This document shows, in pieces, positions 41,201-50,430 of a DNA stretch of 64,000 nucleotides. Position 1 is the first letter of the stretch, and every line of letters starts with the position of its first letter. The notes under the pieces are model-generated. The model saw only the letters and a program-made list of their open reading frames with translations. It was not told the DNA's origin and searched no databases. Position numbers and translations under genes: made by a program. This DNA comes from Gibbula magus (lineage: Eukaryota; Mollusca; Gastropoda; Trochida; Trochidae), in NCBI GenBank assembly GCA_936450465.1, contig OW388291.1, forward strand, positions 30,976,656-31,040,655, in the 5' to 3' direction.

Positions 41201-43328
41201 TACTTTATCACTGTATTATTGTGCAATTATTACACTGCTATCACATGCTCTTTTAACTTTTTAAAAACCTTACAACGTGAATTCTAATTGTAGTTTGATT
41301 TGAAAGTTTGATTAAAACAGCATATTAGAACCAAACATGAATTACCTTAATCATATTTCCTGTGAACTACGTTTTGCGCGTGGTGACACATGGGGATGCG
41401 GTATTATTGTGGGCGGAGCTGAGCGCATGATCTAAGACATTATCTAAGTCTTTATCAATCTACAAGCCATATAACGTGATACTTGAAACGACCTTTCTAA
41501 ACCGTATCACCCGGTACGAGGGACTTACAACATTGTTATTCCCGCCAGGAGGGTTTACACAGACAGTTGTAAACCTTGTTATAAGGAATTATAATGATTG
41601 TAAACCCTGATATATTTGTTAAGATGACGGCTTGAAAGTAAAGATCTAACTAAAGAAACTAACTTAGACTAATTTTGAAAAATTTATTAAATTTACAACA
41701 GAAAATGTACAGCAAATGTTTTGCAGAAAGTGCGTCTCGAACCCGTATCCACGATCACCTGTAGTTACTGAGTCAGCGCCTTAGACTACTGCGCTAATGG
41801 GACAGACGAAATGTTACTGTACAAAAGAAACCCCATATAGCGCGGCTGTTAACAGGCCGACATCACCCAGGGATCCTCAATGTAACGCCAGGGATCCTCA
41901 AGATCCTCAATATAACGCGATAACAAGTAAAAAGCCTGTTTTACACTTAAAAACGGTTGATAATATAGATTACCCATTCTACCTCGGATATGGTAAGGTT
42001 GTAGACCCTGATAGTCAGGAAAAACCCTCGGATGCTTCGAATCCTCGGGTTTTTCCTTCCTTTCAGGGTCTACAACCTTACCATATCCTCGGTATCATGG
42101 GTTATCCTTATAATATCATACCTACATGAAGATTCTTCGTATAGAAATATGATGTTCCCCCATCGAAGAGAGTCAAGCAGTGTGTATGCGGTTCTCAGAG
42201 TGTTTGACCAATACGGCGGCGTTGTTTTCTGGACTTTGTGCAAGTCGTTAAAGAAGCAGTCGGTAGTGTCGCATGGAAAAACTGCGAATGAAGTGAATCA
42301 AATATGAAATTAAGAAATGTTATCGTTGTGAAAAATTAATCATTATCATTATTCTTCATATTCATCAAAAGCAAATGGTATGTCTTGATAAGAGAAAAAT
42401 TAGTAATTGTGTCATAACATGTATCCATTTATTCATGGTACCAAACGTGTGACGACTTTAAAAGGTTTTGAAACAACCACACATGATCACTGATAATATT
42501 TTTATGACAATCGGTTTTGTTTCAAATTCAGCAAAAACTTTCTGGCTGTGGTTGACAAAATAAATTTGTTATCTCATATTTTACGAAACATGCAAGAACA
42601 TATTCATTAATCCAGTAACACTTCAAATGGAATAAGGACTGCAAATCTGGCAAGGGTATAAGTATATTCATTATCTATATACTATTTCATAATGAACTTG
42701 TAACTTTGTAACTAGGAAACTATGGGAATAAAAAAACAAAACAAAACAAACAAAAAAACTATACACTATTAAATATGTCTAAGTAACATCTTAGAAATTA
42801 TTCAAATTTACAAATTCCCAAAGCATATTCCAACTATTGCTAGCATAAGAATGTTTTCGACCAAATGTTAGTGTATGACTCTATTTAAACAGAGTAAACA
42901 TGAAACAACTGCTTAATTGTGAACAAAGATAACATTTCGGAGTATATGCTTACTCCTTAATCAGATGGAATGTGGTAATCTTTAAATATCTATCTCACAA
43001 TTGCGAACATTCTGTAAAAAGTATCCGATCTTGTTATACCCCGACATCGAAGGAGTGAGAATAAGCACACAGAAGAAATCATCATCCAGAAAATATTGTT
43101 TTCTTAAATGTCTTTGATTTGCATAATTCGTAAAGATGCTAATACCTTTTTGAAAATACCTTATGGAAAATACGAGAGAACGTGAATACAACGTTATGTG
43201 GATTGACTGTCCAATAGAAGCTGGGAACCAATAGCATTCACAGGGAAACAATTGCTATATATATACCTACCGTATGAACTACATGTTAGTCCAATGAAAG
43301 AAATCACTATAAGGAAATCAATCTTCAT
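28955..43328 (-). CDS. Ionotropic glutamate receptor-like (IR-type) ligand-gated channel, complete
   Basis: Ten coding exons give 605 residues with every splice phase in agreement: 43271-43328, 40508-40704, 39371-39517, 38002-38184, 36965-37050, 33373-33460, 32394-32721, 31750-31967, 30922-31187, 28955-29201. Order: signal peptide (1-~18), a short N-terminal region (~20-185), S1 of the ligand domain (~186-300), M1 (~305-327), pore loop (~345-363), M3 (~374-401), S2 (~408-550), M4 (~564-584) and a short cytoplasmic tail. The short N-terminal region and degenerate M3 (AVFCANLVAHL in place of SYTANLAAFL) suit the protostome IR group better than AMPA/kainate receptors. Thr263 and Arg268 of S1 are kept. 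The S2 Ser-Thr pair is Asp-Val (428-429) and the amino-binding Glu is Ser481, so glutamate is unlikely to be the ligand. Probably a chemosensory or modulatory cation channel. Confidence 0.92.
29716..30075 (+). repeat. Diverged family B TTAA element without clear ends
   Basis: Contains GCATTGTCCGGTTTTCGATCA and ACTGAATCTAGTAATAAAACGG, which correspond to ACATTGTCCGGTTTTGGATCA and ACTGAACAGATTGGCACTAAAACGG of the copy at 34899-35387. It is in receptor intron 9. Confidence 0.55.
30922..31187 (-). CDS. IR-like gene exon 9, S2
   Basis: Acceptor ttaatag, donor gtaagg. Encodes NTKTGDRKHAWDKIVKMN, EKYAYFTSRRFGSEHVNKDC and MWHQYGIGVPENYPLKDDLE. KYAY is conserved, but the following Glu that binds the ligand amino group is Ser481. 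Confidence 0.94.
31750..31967 (-). CDS. IR-like gene exon 8, M3 and start of S2
   Basis: Acceptor tttcag, donor gtcagt. Encodes M3 RLLFVFWGLFSVIVSAVFCA continuing NLVAHLAV, then FRSLAELVEQDEYTFGMESG and DVREVIFK. Confidence 0.95.
32394..32721 (-). CDS. IR-like gene exon 7, S1 end, M1 and pore loop
   Basis: Acceptor ttacag, donor gtacct. Encodes EVDLVVATVTIHHEREEEMD (with Thr263 and Arg268), M1 PLVFIILLLTFMGYVTLGAL, and the pore region MTDMFFYLFGLIILRG. The Q/R-site region reads L-R instead of Q-Q. Confidence 0.95.
33134..33273. mobile_element. Foldback MITE in receptor intron 6
   Basis: Arms GGGGCGTGTATCGCTTAGAA and its inverse enclose further complementary sequence (ATATAGACCCTACCCT / AGGGTAGGGTCTATAT). 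Nearly the full 140 bp pairs with itself, with a loop of about 15 nt. Confidence 0.8.
33373..33460 (-). CDS. IR-like gene exon 6
   Basis: The acceptor is aaaacag at 33461-33463; a nearer tatag would break the frame. Donor gtaagt. Encodes YVIGLPPDMRWGVKVNGTWD and GLIGQLVRR, including the W-x-G-hydrophobic motif common to all iGluR S1 lobes. Confidence 0.92.
34049..34377. mobile_element. TTAA MITE, family C-like, 329 bp
   Basis: Ends AGGGGCAGTAGCACGT and ACGTGCTACTGCCCCT are inverted repeats, with TTAA outside both (34045-34048, 34378-34381). It contains GAGGGTAAAACATCTTATTACAC, shared with the element at 38802. It lies in receptor intron 5. Confidence 0.85.
34899..35387 (+). mobile_element. 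TTAA MITE, family B, copy 2
   Basis: Ends AGGTACACTCCGTGTT and AACATACGGAGTGACCCT, TTAA at 34895-34898 and 35388-35391. The body is the inverse of 3649-4122. It lies in receptor intron 5. Confidence 0.82.
35459..35690 (-). mobile_element. GAGCGCT-rich foldback element, copy 2
   Basis: Inverse of copy 1 at 25219-25433, ending GCTGTTATGGAACGGAGCCCTG. It contains many GAGCGCT/AGCGCTC words and TGAGCGATCAATGAGCC. Boundaries are approximate. Confidence 0.65.
35974..36163. repeat. Palindrome with one arm triplicated
   Basis: The left arm reads TTGTCAAAATGTTAGAAGTA, AAGTCGTCAAAATATGAG and CCAACTGGATTGTATTAT. The right arm contains three tandem 37-bp copies of its inverse core (ATAATACAATCCAGTTGG continuing to GACGACTTT) before closing with ACTTCTAACATTTTGACAA. 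Receptor intron 5. Confidence 0.9.
36965..37050 (-). CDS. IR-like gene exon 5
   Basis: Acceptor tttcag, donor gtggga, ends in phase 2. Encodes SPGMMNVKGGYSGYLKEILD and AMANQLNF. The GYSGYLKEILDAMANQLNF stretch is the G-x-x-x-D-hydrophobic core of S1. Confidence 0.9.
37182..37270. mobile_element. 89-bp MITE with 9-bp target duplication
   Basis: Ends CATTCTCTTCCCACAGAGG and the inverse, flanked by the direct repeat CTATCGGGG (37173-37181 and 37271-37279). A 9-bp duplication suggests a Mutator-like origin. Receptor intron 4, about 130 bp from exon 5. Confidence 0.88.
38002..38184 (-). CDS. IR-like gene exon 4
   Basis: Acceptor tttaaag, donor gtatat, 61 codons. Encodes GRLDESLADIYTLNSVPGGR, VFGLTPDLDHVDKG and finally FNNRTLRVSVME, where S1 of the ligand-binding domain begins. 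Confidence 0.88.
38330..38560 (+). repeat. tRNA-derived SINE, family S1, 5'-truncated
   Basis: Starts inside the head at the B box GGGTTCGAATCCCGCC, continues GGGGCACGGCAACTTTGTCT and TTTGGGTGCAATGTTACACT, and ends GATATAAGTGAAATAC. The first 30-40 nt of the tRNA head are missing. Receptor intron 3. Confidence 0.8.
38802..39268 (+). mobile_element. TTAA MITE, family C, complete copy (467 bp)
   Basis: Ends AGGCGCTGTAGCAC and GCTACAGCGCCT, TTAA at 38798-38801 and 39269-39272. It serves as the intact reference for the interrupted copy at 5090-5916. It ends only 103 bp before receptor exon 3. Confidence 0.85.
39371..39517 (-). CDS. IR-like gene exon 3
   Basis: Acceptor ccgtag, donor gtacgt, phase 0 on both sides. 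Encodes VEQFDLDSNRSTDYRHYSHW and FRPSQHPADLREMENVALIS. An alternative acceptor 9 nt downstream is also in phase. Confidence 0.82.
40508..40704 (-). CDS. IR-like gene exon 2
   Basis: Acceptor gttcag, donor gtaaag. Encodes DDLLQITLEDVRDTNYLLTL through MLRDIHLKSFPALHFVVIAN to LQLLQM, the first part of the extracellular N-terminal region. The DxxNYLLTLF...LHFVVIANYT pattern resembles the lobe-like part of an amino-terminal domain. Confidence 0.85.
41490..41630 (-). repeat. Dispersed repeat, copy 1
   Basis: CATATAACGTGATACTTG, TATCACCCGGTACGAGGGAC, CAGGAGGGTTTACACAGACA and GGAATTATAATGATTGTAAA correspond, in inverse, to 56110-56260. Receptor intron 1. Confidence 0.6.
41714..41800 (-). repeat. tRNA-like SINE head
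   Basis: The minus strand reads CCCATTAGCGCAGTAGTCTA...GGCGCT and, further on, GGGTTCGAGACGCAC (B box). The body is too diverged to classify. It is not a plausible tRNA gene because the acceptor stem does not close. Confidence 0.5.
41975..42105. repeat. Foldback element, family F, copy 1
   Basis: CTCGGATATGGTAAGGTTGT...AGACCCTGA and CAGGAAAAACCCTCGGAT pair with ATCCTCGGGTTTTTCC and CAGGGTCTACAACCTTACCA, with a loop of about 7 nt. A diverged copy lies at 49860-49985. Receptor intron 1. Confidence 0.75.
43271..43328 (-). CDS. IR-like gene exon 1, signal peptide
   Basis: ATG at 43328 starts MKIDFLIVISFIGLTCSSY, a hydrophobic signal peptide with a plausible cleavage after the Cys/Ser stretch. 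Donor gtaggt, phase 1. Chosen as the start because the next exon joins in frame and no other upstream ATG fits as well. Confidence 0.8.
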
Positions 43329-43329
43329 G

Positions 43330-44435
43330 ATTCCACTCGAATCACAGACAGCATTAGCACATATCCGCATTGTTTCTCGGAATGTTTCAAAGCTGTTATA
43401 CTGAAATGTCGTCAAACTGTATGATGGCAAAGCCACGAGTGAAACTTCAATTATCAATTCATCCAATAACAATCAACTAATGGTGTATTGTCATCTACAC
43501 AAGAGAGGTATTGTTGTTAACCCTTACTCGACCAAACGCATTCGACGCAGTACAACTAGACTTCTGGCGACTAGGTTTGATATATATCCAAACAGTCTCT
43601 ACAGTCATCCAAACCACGCGTATTGTTATCTATAATATCGATCCCAAAACAAACCAAAATCTATTTTCATAATTAGAGGCCCAGCATAAATGTCTTGCTA
43701 TTGATTGGATGATCGTTCTGAACTACTAAATACCACATGGCTCAAACCGACCACTTCCAAGGGTACACAGGTTCAGTGTCCAATTACTGAGACAAATTAC
43801 TGATTACTTATCTAGGTGCGCTATATGTTCATTTGCGTCACATTACAAATCACGAATTAAATAAATTTGATTCTCAATATTTAATGTTCTCTAAAATTGA
43901 ATTTAACATTAATGTTCAAATTCAACGTATATATTTGTCAAGGATAAATTTAATACTTATTTGTATGTTGTTCAGTTAATTTGAAGCTTGTTACTTCAAT
44001 GACATCTGACTATTACCAAGTATATCTTCATTACTTTATGACATTATTACTTCACATAGTGAAGAGGGTGGGTGGCTTCGTCAAATCAATATAACCCAAA
44101 TCAATGTTACTCTCAGGGGTCCACTAAATTTCCATGCACTAATTTGCAAAAGGATGGATATGGAAACAATAATATTACAAGAAAACTAAAATTATGACAG
44201 TTTTACACATGACATTAGGTCTTTGTTCTCTAAGAATGAATTTCGATAAGAATTTTCAATTATGAATTTAGTGTCTTATAAGCGTTATGTTGTTGCAATT
44301 ACAGTTAGTCGTAGACTAGATGTAGTCAGCTCGATATGAATGGTGTGTGTGGAACATGGTTGGGCTTTCAGCTATGCAACGTTATCAACGCAACAAAGCA
44401 GTTTAAGAAAGTCCCATTCATTTGCATTAAGTTCT

Positions 44436-44440
<5 letters not shown>
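43330..44440. other. Upstream flank of the IR-like gene
   Basis: No other gene or repeat recognised. A regulatory region is expected here, but I see no convincing TATA box near the first coding exon and cannot place the transcription start. Confidence 0.35.

Positions 44441-44466
<26 letters not shown>
44440..44466. repeat. (AT)n microsatellite
   Basis: About 13 uninterrupted AT dinucleotides. The short open frame reading through it (Ile-Tyr repeats) is not a gene. Confidence 0.9.
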
Positions 44467-44469
<3 letters not shown>

Positions 44470-44993
44470 TAACCATCGACACCGAGCTCTGTTGGCTCTA
44501 GAAGAGCCGCGAGCCGTTAATGAATGGCACTTGTACCTAACTCATTATGTCTTGATGGCATTATTGTTGTTTTGCTTTGATGTTTTCATGCTCTGGCCAT
44601 TAAAACATTCAGGGGGAAATAATATTGTTACCGTGTTTGAAAAATGCTTACGAAATAAAGAAAACCATTAGAGATATCCATAAATCCATTAACAAACTAG
44701 TTCCAAAATTTACTCAACCAACCAATCCCTCACACCACTAATCGTCAAGACTGGACACGTGTCAGGAGTCTTAGGGATCCATTAGGATTCGTTAGGATTC
44801 GTCATATTTTGCATGTTTTAGTTCAGGTCGTGTCTCTCCATGATTCAGATACAGTACAAGTAGGATAGAGTTAGGGATAACCGTGACATTCGGCTGGAAT
44901 CTACAGATAATTGCGAATTCCCTATGAACCGAATAAATGTACGAATCAGGAACGACCTAAAATTAATTCGTGCCTTTTCTTGACAGTTCGTGT

Positions 44994-45108
44994 TCGTATC
45001 GATTAATATTCAGTTACGATGTTTCCGTATCGATTAAGATTCAGTTACGATGTTCCCGTATCGATTAAGATTCAGTTACGATGTTTTCGTATCGAACTAT
45101 TTACATTT
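44994..45108 (+). repeat. 31-bp tandem repeat, about 3.5 copies
   Basis: Unit CGTATCGATTAAGATTCAGT followed by TACGATGTTCC, repeated with few changes. The flanks (44900-45290) are also rich in TACGAATTCG and CGTATTCGTGG words. Confidence 0.85.
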
Positions 45109-45629
45109 ACATTGTATTCAATCGGGAGTTCTTGGTCAAAACTTTGAACAGTTCAAAGTGTCAGTTACGAATTCCTGACTGCTGAAGAATTGAAAGAGCT
45201 GACTACGAAGAAATACGAATTCGAACTCCACGAACTGAATACGATTCAAACACGTATTCGTGGCGATTTGTGGTCGTACTGTGAGGGGGTTTAAGAACTA
45301 AACAGATCAAGAATTTAATCATTTCCTAATTTCCTAACTAAGCTTTTCTGTGACATTTCTGAACGTGATATCACTTATATTCACATACTGAAATCAGGAA
45401 AACCCTATTTTAAAGGTGAAATTCCTCCTGCATTTTTCAAGATAGGGATACTCCATATTCTGCGAATTCTTCCGAATTTCAGTTAGAATGTGCATCCGAC
45501 GCAAATATCTGCCTTGGTGTACATGTTTTCAGGGGAAATAGTTACATCAATACTGAATAAACATCACTGAACTTATATTCAGTTTCGGATATGCTGATAA
45601 TGTATGTTCCAAGTGTTTCAAAGCCTCAA

Positions 45630-46340
45630 GGGCGATTTGTCTGTGCCTTTATTGACTTCAAAATGTTTGACGAGAAAACAGACTGCCACGGTAAATTATA
45701 GAATATTCTTTACAATATGTTTTCAGTAAAATATTTGCTAAAAGATGGCAGTTTTTTAAAATGAGATGTTTCTACTGTTTTTTTTAAAAAAGCGTTGGTA
45801 CGTCAAGGCTGTATTGTAACTCAAACTCTTTTCATACTGTAAATCATTTAACTTATTCCAGATAGTTATAGATTTTCAAAACATGGCGTGCTTATATCTA
45901 CATATATTGATGATATCACGATATTATTTATTTACTGACAATGAAAATGAATTGTTTCTGGACAGTCATTGATTTAAAAGAATATAATTATGACTTTATT
46001 TTAATCATGTATTACTTCGGGTTTTAGTAAATAAGTAAATAGTTATGTTTGTCAAAGTACAAGATTCTGTTACTCTTTTCGATGGTATTTCCTTATTATA
46101 CAGATGTCCCAAGTTTCAAAGAACAATTTATTATCCTTTTTAATCAACGTCTAAGAGATATTTTCTATCAAAAATGATTATGTCAATAAATAATTCAAGG
46201 TTCAGTATAAGAACACACATACCCTCTCTCTTATATTATAAATATGAAAGGTAAATTTCCAATGTGGGCACATTGTCCATTTCGAACTTGTTTCCATGAA
46301 TTTAGAATCAATTATTTACGTAAAACAAGAATTACCTTTA
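45630..46340 (+). pseudogene. Decayed non-LTR reverse transcriptase core
   Basis: Across frames with stops one reads CAFIDFKMFDEK (palm A region), LVRQGCIVTQTLF (corresponding to VRQG-(C/D)-x-(L/S)-xPxLF) and STYIDDITILF (the YxDD box). It is dead and probably a different copy from the fragment at 23690. Confidence 0.6.
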
Positions 46341-48578
46341 ATTGACAACGTAGCCATTTATAAAAAAAATGTAACACATATCATATTAAAAACGAATTTC
46401 AAGTATTCTTTATGTGTGGCCAGTCAGAATGATTGGATGTAAATACTTATCTTTCATATCGTAAATTGTCACCTAGAAATAAAAAAACCCAGTTTCCAGT
46501 CTTTCAATATCTTTGAATATTGATTTGATCACAGATCATTTTCAAAACTTCGAAAATACCTCATCAGGCGGTATTCATGTAAACAATGCATCTGATGACA
46601 TAATTATAAAACATGTAATATAACGGAAAAAATATAAATGATATCCATTGATCTTAGTCGGTAATATGACATGATATCAAAGACAATGACATTGATCTTA
46701 TCATTATCTCATACAATTGCCATCCCTTTTGTTTTATTAGCAATTGTCATGGATCGATCTGCATTGCCCACGTGCTCTACAGATGTAACACGGGAAAATA
46801 GGCGTGTCGTTTGTTTACATAACACTCTTTATATATGCTCAATTACTATATATCTAGTTTCAGAAGCACGTACTCTAATCAATATGTATGTATTATTAAA
46901 CTGACGTATATCCGAAAAATAGACACTTGTTATATTTTAGTTAACGTTGAGACAACTTGTTTCTTCGTAAAAGAAATAGTGTCATACACTTAGAAAAAAA
47001 TCAGAAAGCATTTGTGTTCACAGTTTAAGCAGTTTATACAAACTATTACAGTCACACACTAATTTAATTTTATCAGATTATTATTTAAGTCAATCATCAT
47101 TCATGCGATAGTGAATAAATAAAAAATGCATAATTTACATGTATGAGAGACATATGATCATTTAAAATTCACCCGTTGAACTTGTTAATAAATATATGAT
47201 AAATATCACTCTTTTGTGAAAATATTAAACATCAAAAACTTAAATGGGCAGGGAATAAATATAATACCGAACTTGACCCGTTTACCATTTTTATGAACTT
47301 TGTGAATGACGTGTTCTTCGAAATCGCTATCGCTCGTTAGATACCAGATCATTCAATTCTTTCATAAAAATGGTATTAAATGGGACTTTATTGAGTATTC
47401 TCAATTTAAAAAAATTTAAACGATCAGGCGTTTGCAAAATAGTGGGCTCTGATGTCTAAATAGATATCCTTTGCGGATATTATTGTTGATGTAGTAAACA
47501 CAGTATATTGTCATCATACATGTTTGAATTGTGCAATAATGGATTTTATACGCCCTTGACATGTTAGTGTCACGTGACGTTTTTATTTCCAGCTTTTTGT
47601 TATAGATAGTAACTGGACCACATGGTTTCATCGTTTACAACGACCGAGTTATTTAAGAGATCATAGCCTTTGACTTAGTCTGTCATCCAGACCCTTAAAT
47701 ACTTTAAGCGCCTAGGCAAGTCTAGAACAAGACTCTGAGCTCAGGTGAAAATGAACACATCTCAGAGGCTCCTTTTTATTTAATTTTATTTTATTTTTAA
47801 ATTTTATGAAATAATTCATTTCAGAGGCTAAATGTTAGACTACCTTTGACTGTAAATATCTTAATAATTATCATATGACTTTCGAATATGTCTGATGTAA
47901 ATAACACAAATAAACTATTTTTTGTTTTGTCTCTGATTTGCTCTTCTTAATATATCATCATTTATATTATCAATTGTTTTCACAAACTCAAATAGCATAT
48001 TTCGAGTAAAACAAATAAAACGAGAAATGTTTATCGATTTTGCTTAAAAAATAGCATAATGAGGTGTAGTTGGCAAAGTCACCTTTACAATATCGTCGCT
48101 GATTGGCCAACTGGAGTCAAATTCAACCAATCGGGACTCTCCATTTCTAGCCGGGAAAGTCATAGTATAATAAAGGTTAGGATCGAAAATATATGATGGG
48201 AGTAAACTCCCTGGGAAGAGAATGTATGATGACTCAAACGCCCTCACTAACCCAGCCCTTCAGTATTAAGCACTGGGTAATCATATAGATTTACAACGAA
48301 GCGGATAGATCGTTCAATGAATCAATTAAAAGTTCACACTGCCGTGCATCATTGAGCAGTATACACACTGACTGAACTCACTGGAGCACCGAACATGTTT
48401 ATATGCTTGACCAGGTTTGTATTGGACCCGCGGGTGGATTGGTACTTTAGATATTAAAATTGTTTATGCAAACAACTAAAGCAGCTAACAAACAGTCTGC
48501 GTATAATGTAACACAATACAATACACAAACGACTGAATTATTTCTGTTCTTTTCTAATTGGATGATAGTTTGTATTGC
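46340..48578. other. Gene-free stretch
   Basis: No gene recognised. 47165-47405 contains a diverged foldback related to 19040-19395 (ACCATTTTTATGAA...TTCATAAAAATGGT). Confidence 0.4.
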
Positions 48579-48790
48579 TGCCAGTAGTTGGAAAATTATA
48601 CATAACATCTAATTAGATGTCACCGCAATGCATAACCACATGGCGTTGCGGGCTTTCTCCCTGCAATAATACTAGCAGCCGTGATATAAGTGAAATACTC
48701 TTGAAAGCGGCGTTAAACCCTAACTCACTCACTAATTAGATGAAACTATCATCTAATTAGATGTTATGTATAATTCCCCGACTACTGGCA
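48579..48790. mobile_element. Foldback MITE split by a SINE
   Basis: TGCCAGTAGTTGGAAAATTA (left) and TAATTCCCCGACTACTGGCA (right) are near-perfect inverse arms, continued by ATACATAACATCTAATTAGA. The loop is filled by a SINE with target duplication AATTAGATG. Confidence 0.85.
48620..48733 (+). repeat. SINE S1, 5'-truncated, inside the foldback
   Basis: Tail part only: CAATGCATAACCACATGGCG, GATATAAGTGAAATACTC, GCGGCGTTAAACCC and CTCACTCACT, flanked by AATTAGATG (48611-48619 and 48734-48742). This copy defines the 3' end of the S1 family. Confidence 0.85.
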
Positions 48791-48896
48791 TCAATGCGCT
48801 TCCATATATAACAAATTTCAAGTAACGGAGAACAAAATGAAAAAAGGGTCGTGGCCCTTGTGAGTCACATCTGGCCGTCACAGTGATCAAATCTAT

Positions 48897-49165
48897 TGGG
48901 CCGGATAGCACAGTGGTTAGCGCTTTCGGTTTATGATCGAGAGGTTCGAATCTCGCCTAGGGCTCAGCAACTGCTGTAGAGAACAATTCTACATGCTGTA
49001 AGTTTTGGGTGCAATACTACACTGTACAACCCTTGGATGCTCGCAGGTTTCATCGCAATGCATAGCCAAACTGGTGTTGCGAACTTTCTCTCTGCAATAA
49101 TACTACTAGCCTTGATATAAGTAAGTGAAATACTCTTCTGAAAGCAGCGTAAAATCACCTCAACA
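48897..49165 (+). repeat. tRNA-derived SINE, family S1, full-length head
   Basis: GGCCGGATAGCACAGTGGTT (A box), GAGGTTCGAATCTCGCC (B box), then TTTTGGGTGCAATACTACAC and GATATAAGTAAGTGAAATAC. Confidence 0.85.
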
Positions 49166-49531
49166 AGTCTACCATTTAGACTCCCATTCATCCTAGAAGT
49201 ATGTTCACAACATTCGTACTGGAGAAGATGAGGAAAATAAGTTTTCAGATCTTGAACCCTATTTGGAGTCAGATGGTCACCAAATCTACAATTTAGAAAA
49301 TCATTTGGCCAAGGAGTCTCTACACAACATTTCATTTTACAGTACATGAAAAGTGTTCCATATAATTTGAGTTAAGCTGAAAAATGTAATTTGAGTTTCT
49401 ATGGCACCAGCCAACTTCGCCGTGACTTGATATAATAAGCTATTTTTTGCTTATGTTTGTTGCTATAGACATACATTGGAGAGCATTTAAAAGCTAATGA
49501 AGACGAAAATGTACCAATGACCTATTCCTCA

Positions 49532-49640
49532 GGACCCATATTTTCGAAGCTCTCTTAGCGCTAAGATAGTCGTAAGTGCCATACATTAACATTGACTTCC
49601 GACTATCTTAGCGCCAAGAGAGCTTCGAAAATATGGGTCC
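49532..49640. mobile_element. 109-bp palindromic MITE
   Basis: GGACCCATATTTTCGAAGCT continues CTCTTAGCGCTAAGATAGTC and is mirrored almost perfectly to GGGTCC at the right, with a loop of about 30 nt. The target duplication is unclear. Confidence 0.85.
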
Positions 49641-49859
49641 AGTGGTTTTTAGGTCTGTTGAAAAGTTGAAAACCCCAAAAGGCACATTTACACATGATGA
49701 CTGTTCACCATATCAAGTTTCATTGAGCTAGGCTTTACGGTTATTGAGTTCTGGTCGGAAATAAAAGCCTGGACGCACATAAGGACAAATCCATGATAAT
49801 ACCGACAATGAATGAAACAGTATTTGTTTGGGTCTTGAGTTGATAATATAAGGAGAAAC

Positions 49860-49985
49860 CATGATACCGAGGATATGGGAACGTTGTATACCGCGATAGG
49901 TAGGAAAAATCCGAGGAAAGCAAAGCACCCAAGGGGTTTCCCTGACTATTCGAGTTTACAACCTAACCATATCCGAGGTTGAATG
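49860..49985. repeat. Foldback element, family F, copy 2
   Basis: ACCGAGGATATGGGAACGTTGT and ACAACCTAACCATATCCGAGGT form the arms. They are related to 41975-42105 but more diverged. Confidence 0.6.
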
Positions 49986-50139
49986 GCTTCTCCATATAAC
50001 CAACCGTTTTCAAGTCGAAAATACGCTTTGTTTGAAAATCGCGTTACAGTGATGATCTATGGTTAATACAGTCACTAAAATCACTGTTAACTGTCACGGT
50101 ATATAAGTTGCTTATATGTTGACAATCTGTGAACCTCGC

Positions 50140-50430
50140 GATCGGTGGCGAGGTAGGCTCAAACGTTAGCTCACGTACCACAGGTGCCAGCGGTTACAAG
50201 TTCGAGTCGCACTTTCGTCAAAACATTTGGGCCCGTAAGTTCAAAACAGGTTTTGAGGTAGTTTAAGCTAGTCCGGGACTAAATCTTGATTTAAACCAAG
50301 TTTGGTAATTTCAAAGCAGGTTTATCTTAAACCTGGTTTAAAGTGCCTTAAACTACCTTGATTTCAGGGTAGAATTTAAACCAGCTAGGGGGGTAGTTTA
50401 ACATGACTGTTTTTACCTTTACATATCGAT
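50140..50430 (+). repeat. tRNA-like head joined to a TTAAACC foldback
   Basis: GGTGGCGAGGTAGGCTCA and GGTTACAAGTTCGAGTCGC look like tRNA promoter boxes. They are followed by GGGCCCGTAAGTTC and by repeated GGTTTAAACC-type inverse words. A related foldback without the head lies at 55900-56065. Confidence 0.5.

Noticed and set aside
44336..44671. 111-codon frame containing Ile-Tyr repeats
   Set aside because: It reads through an (AT)n microsatellite; the rest has no family resemblance.
48897..48965. A tRNA gene
   Set aside because: Head of SINE family S1, with the same body as several truncated copies.
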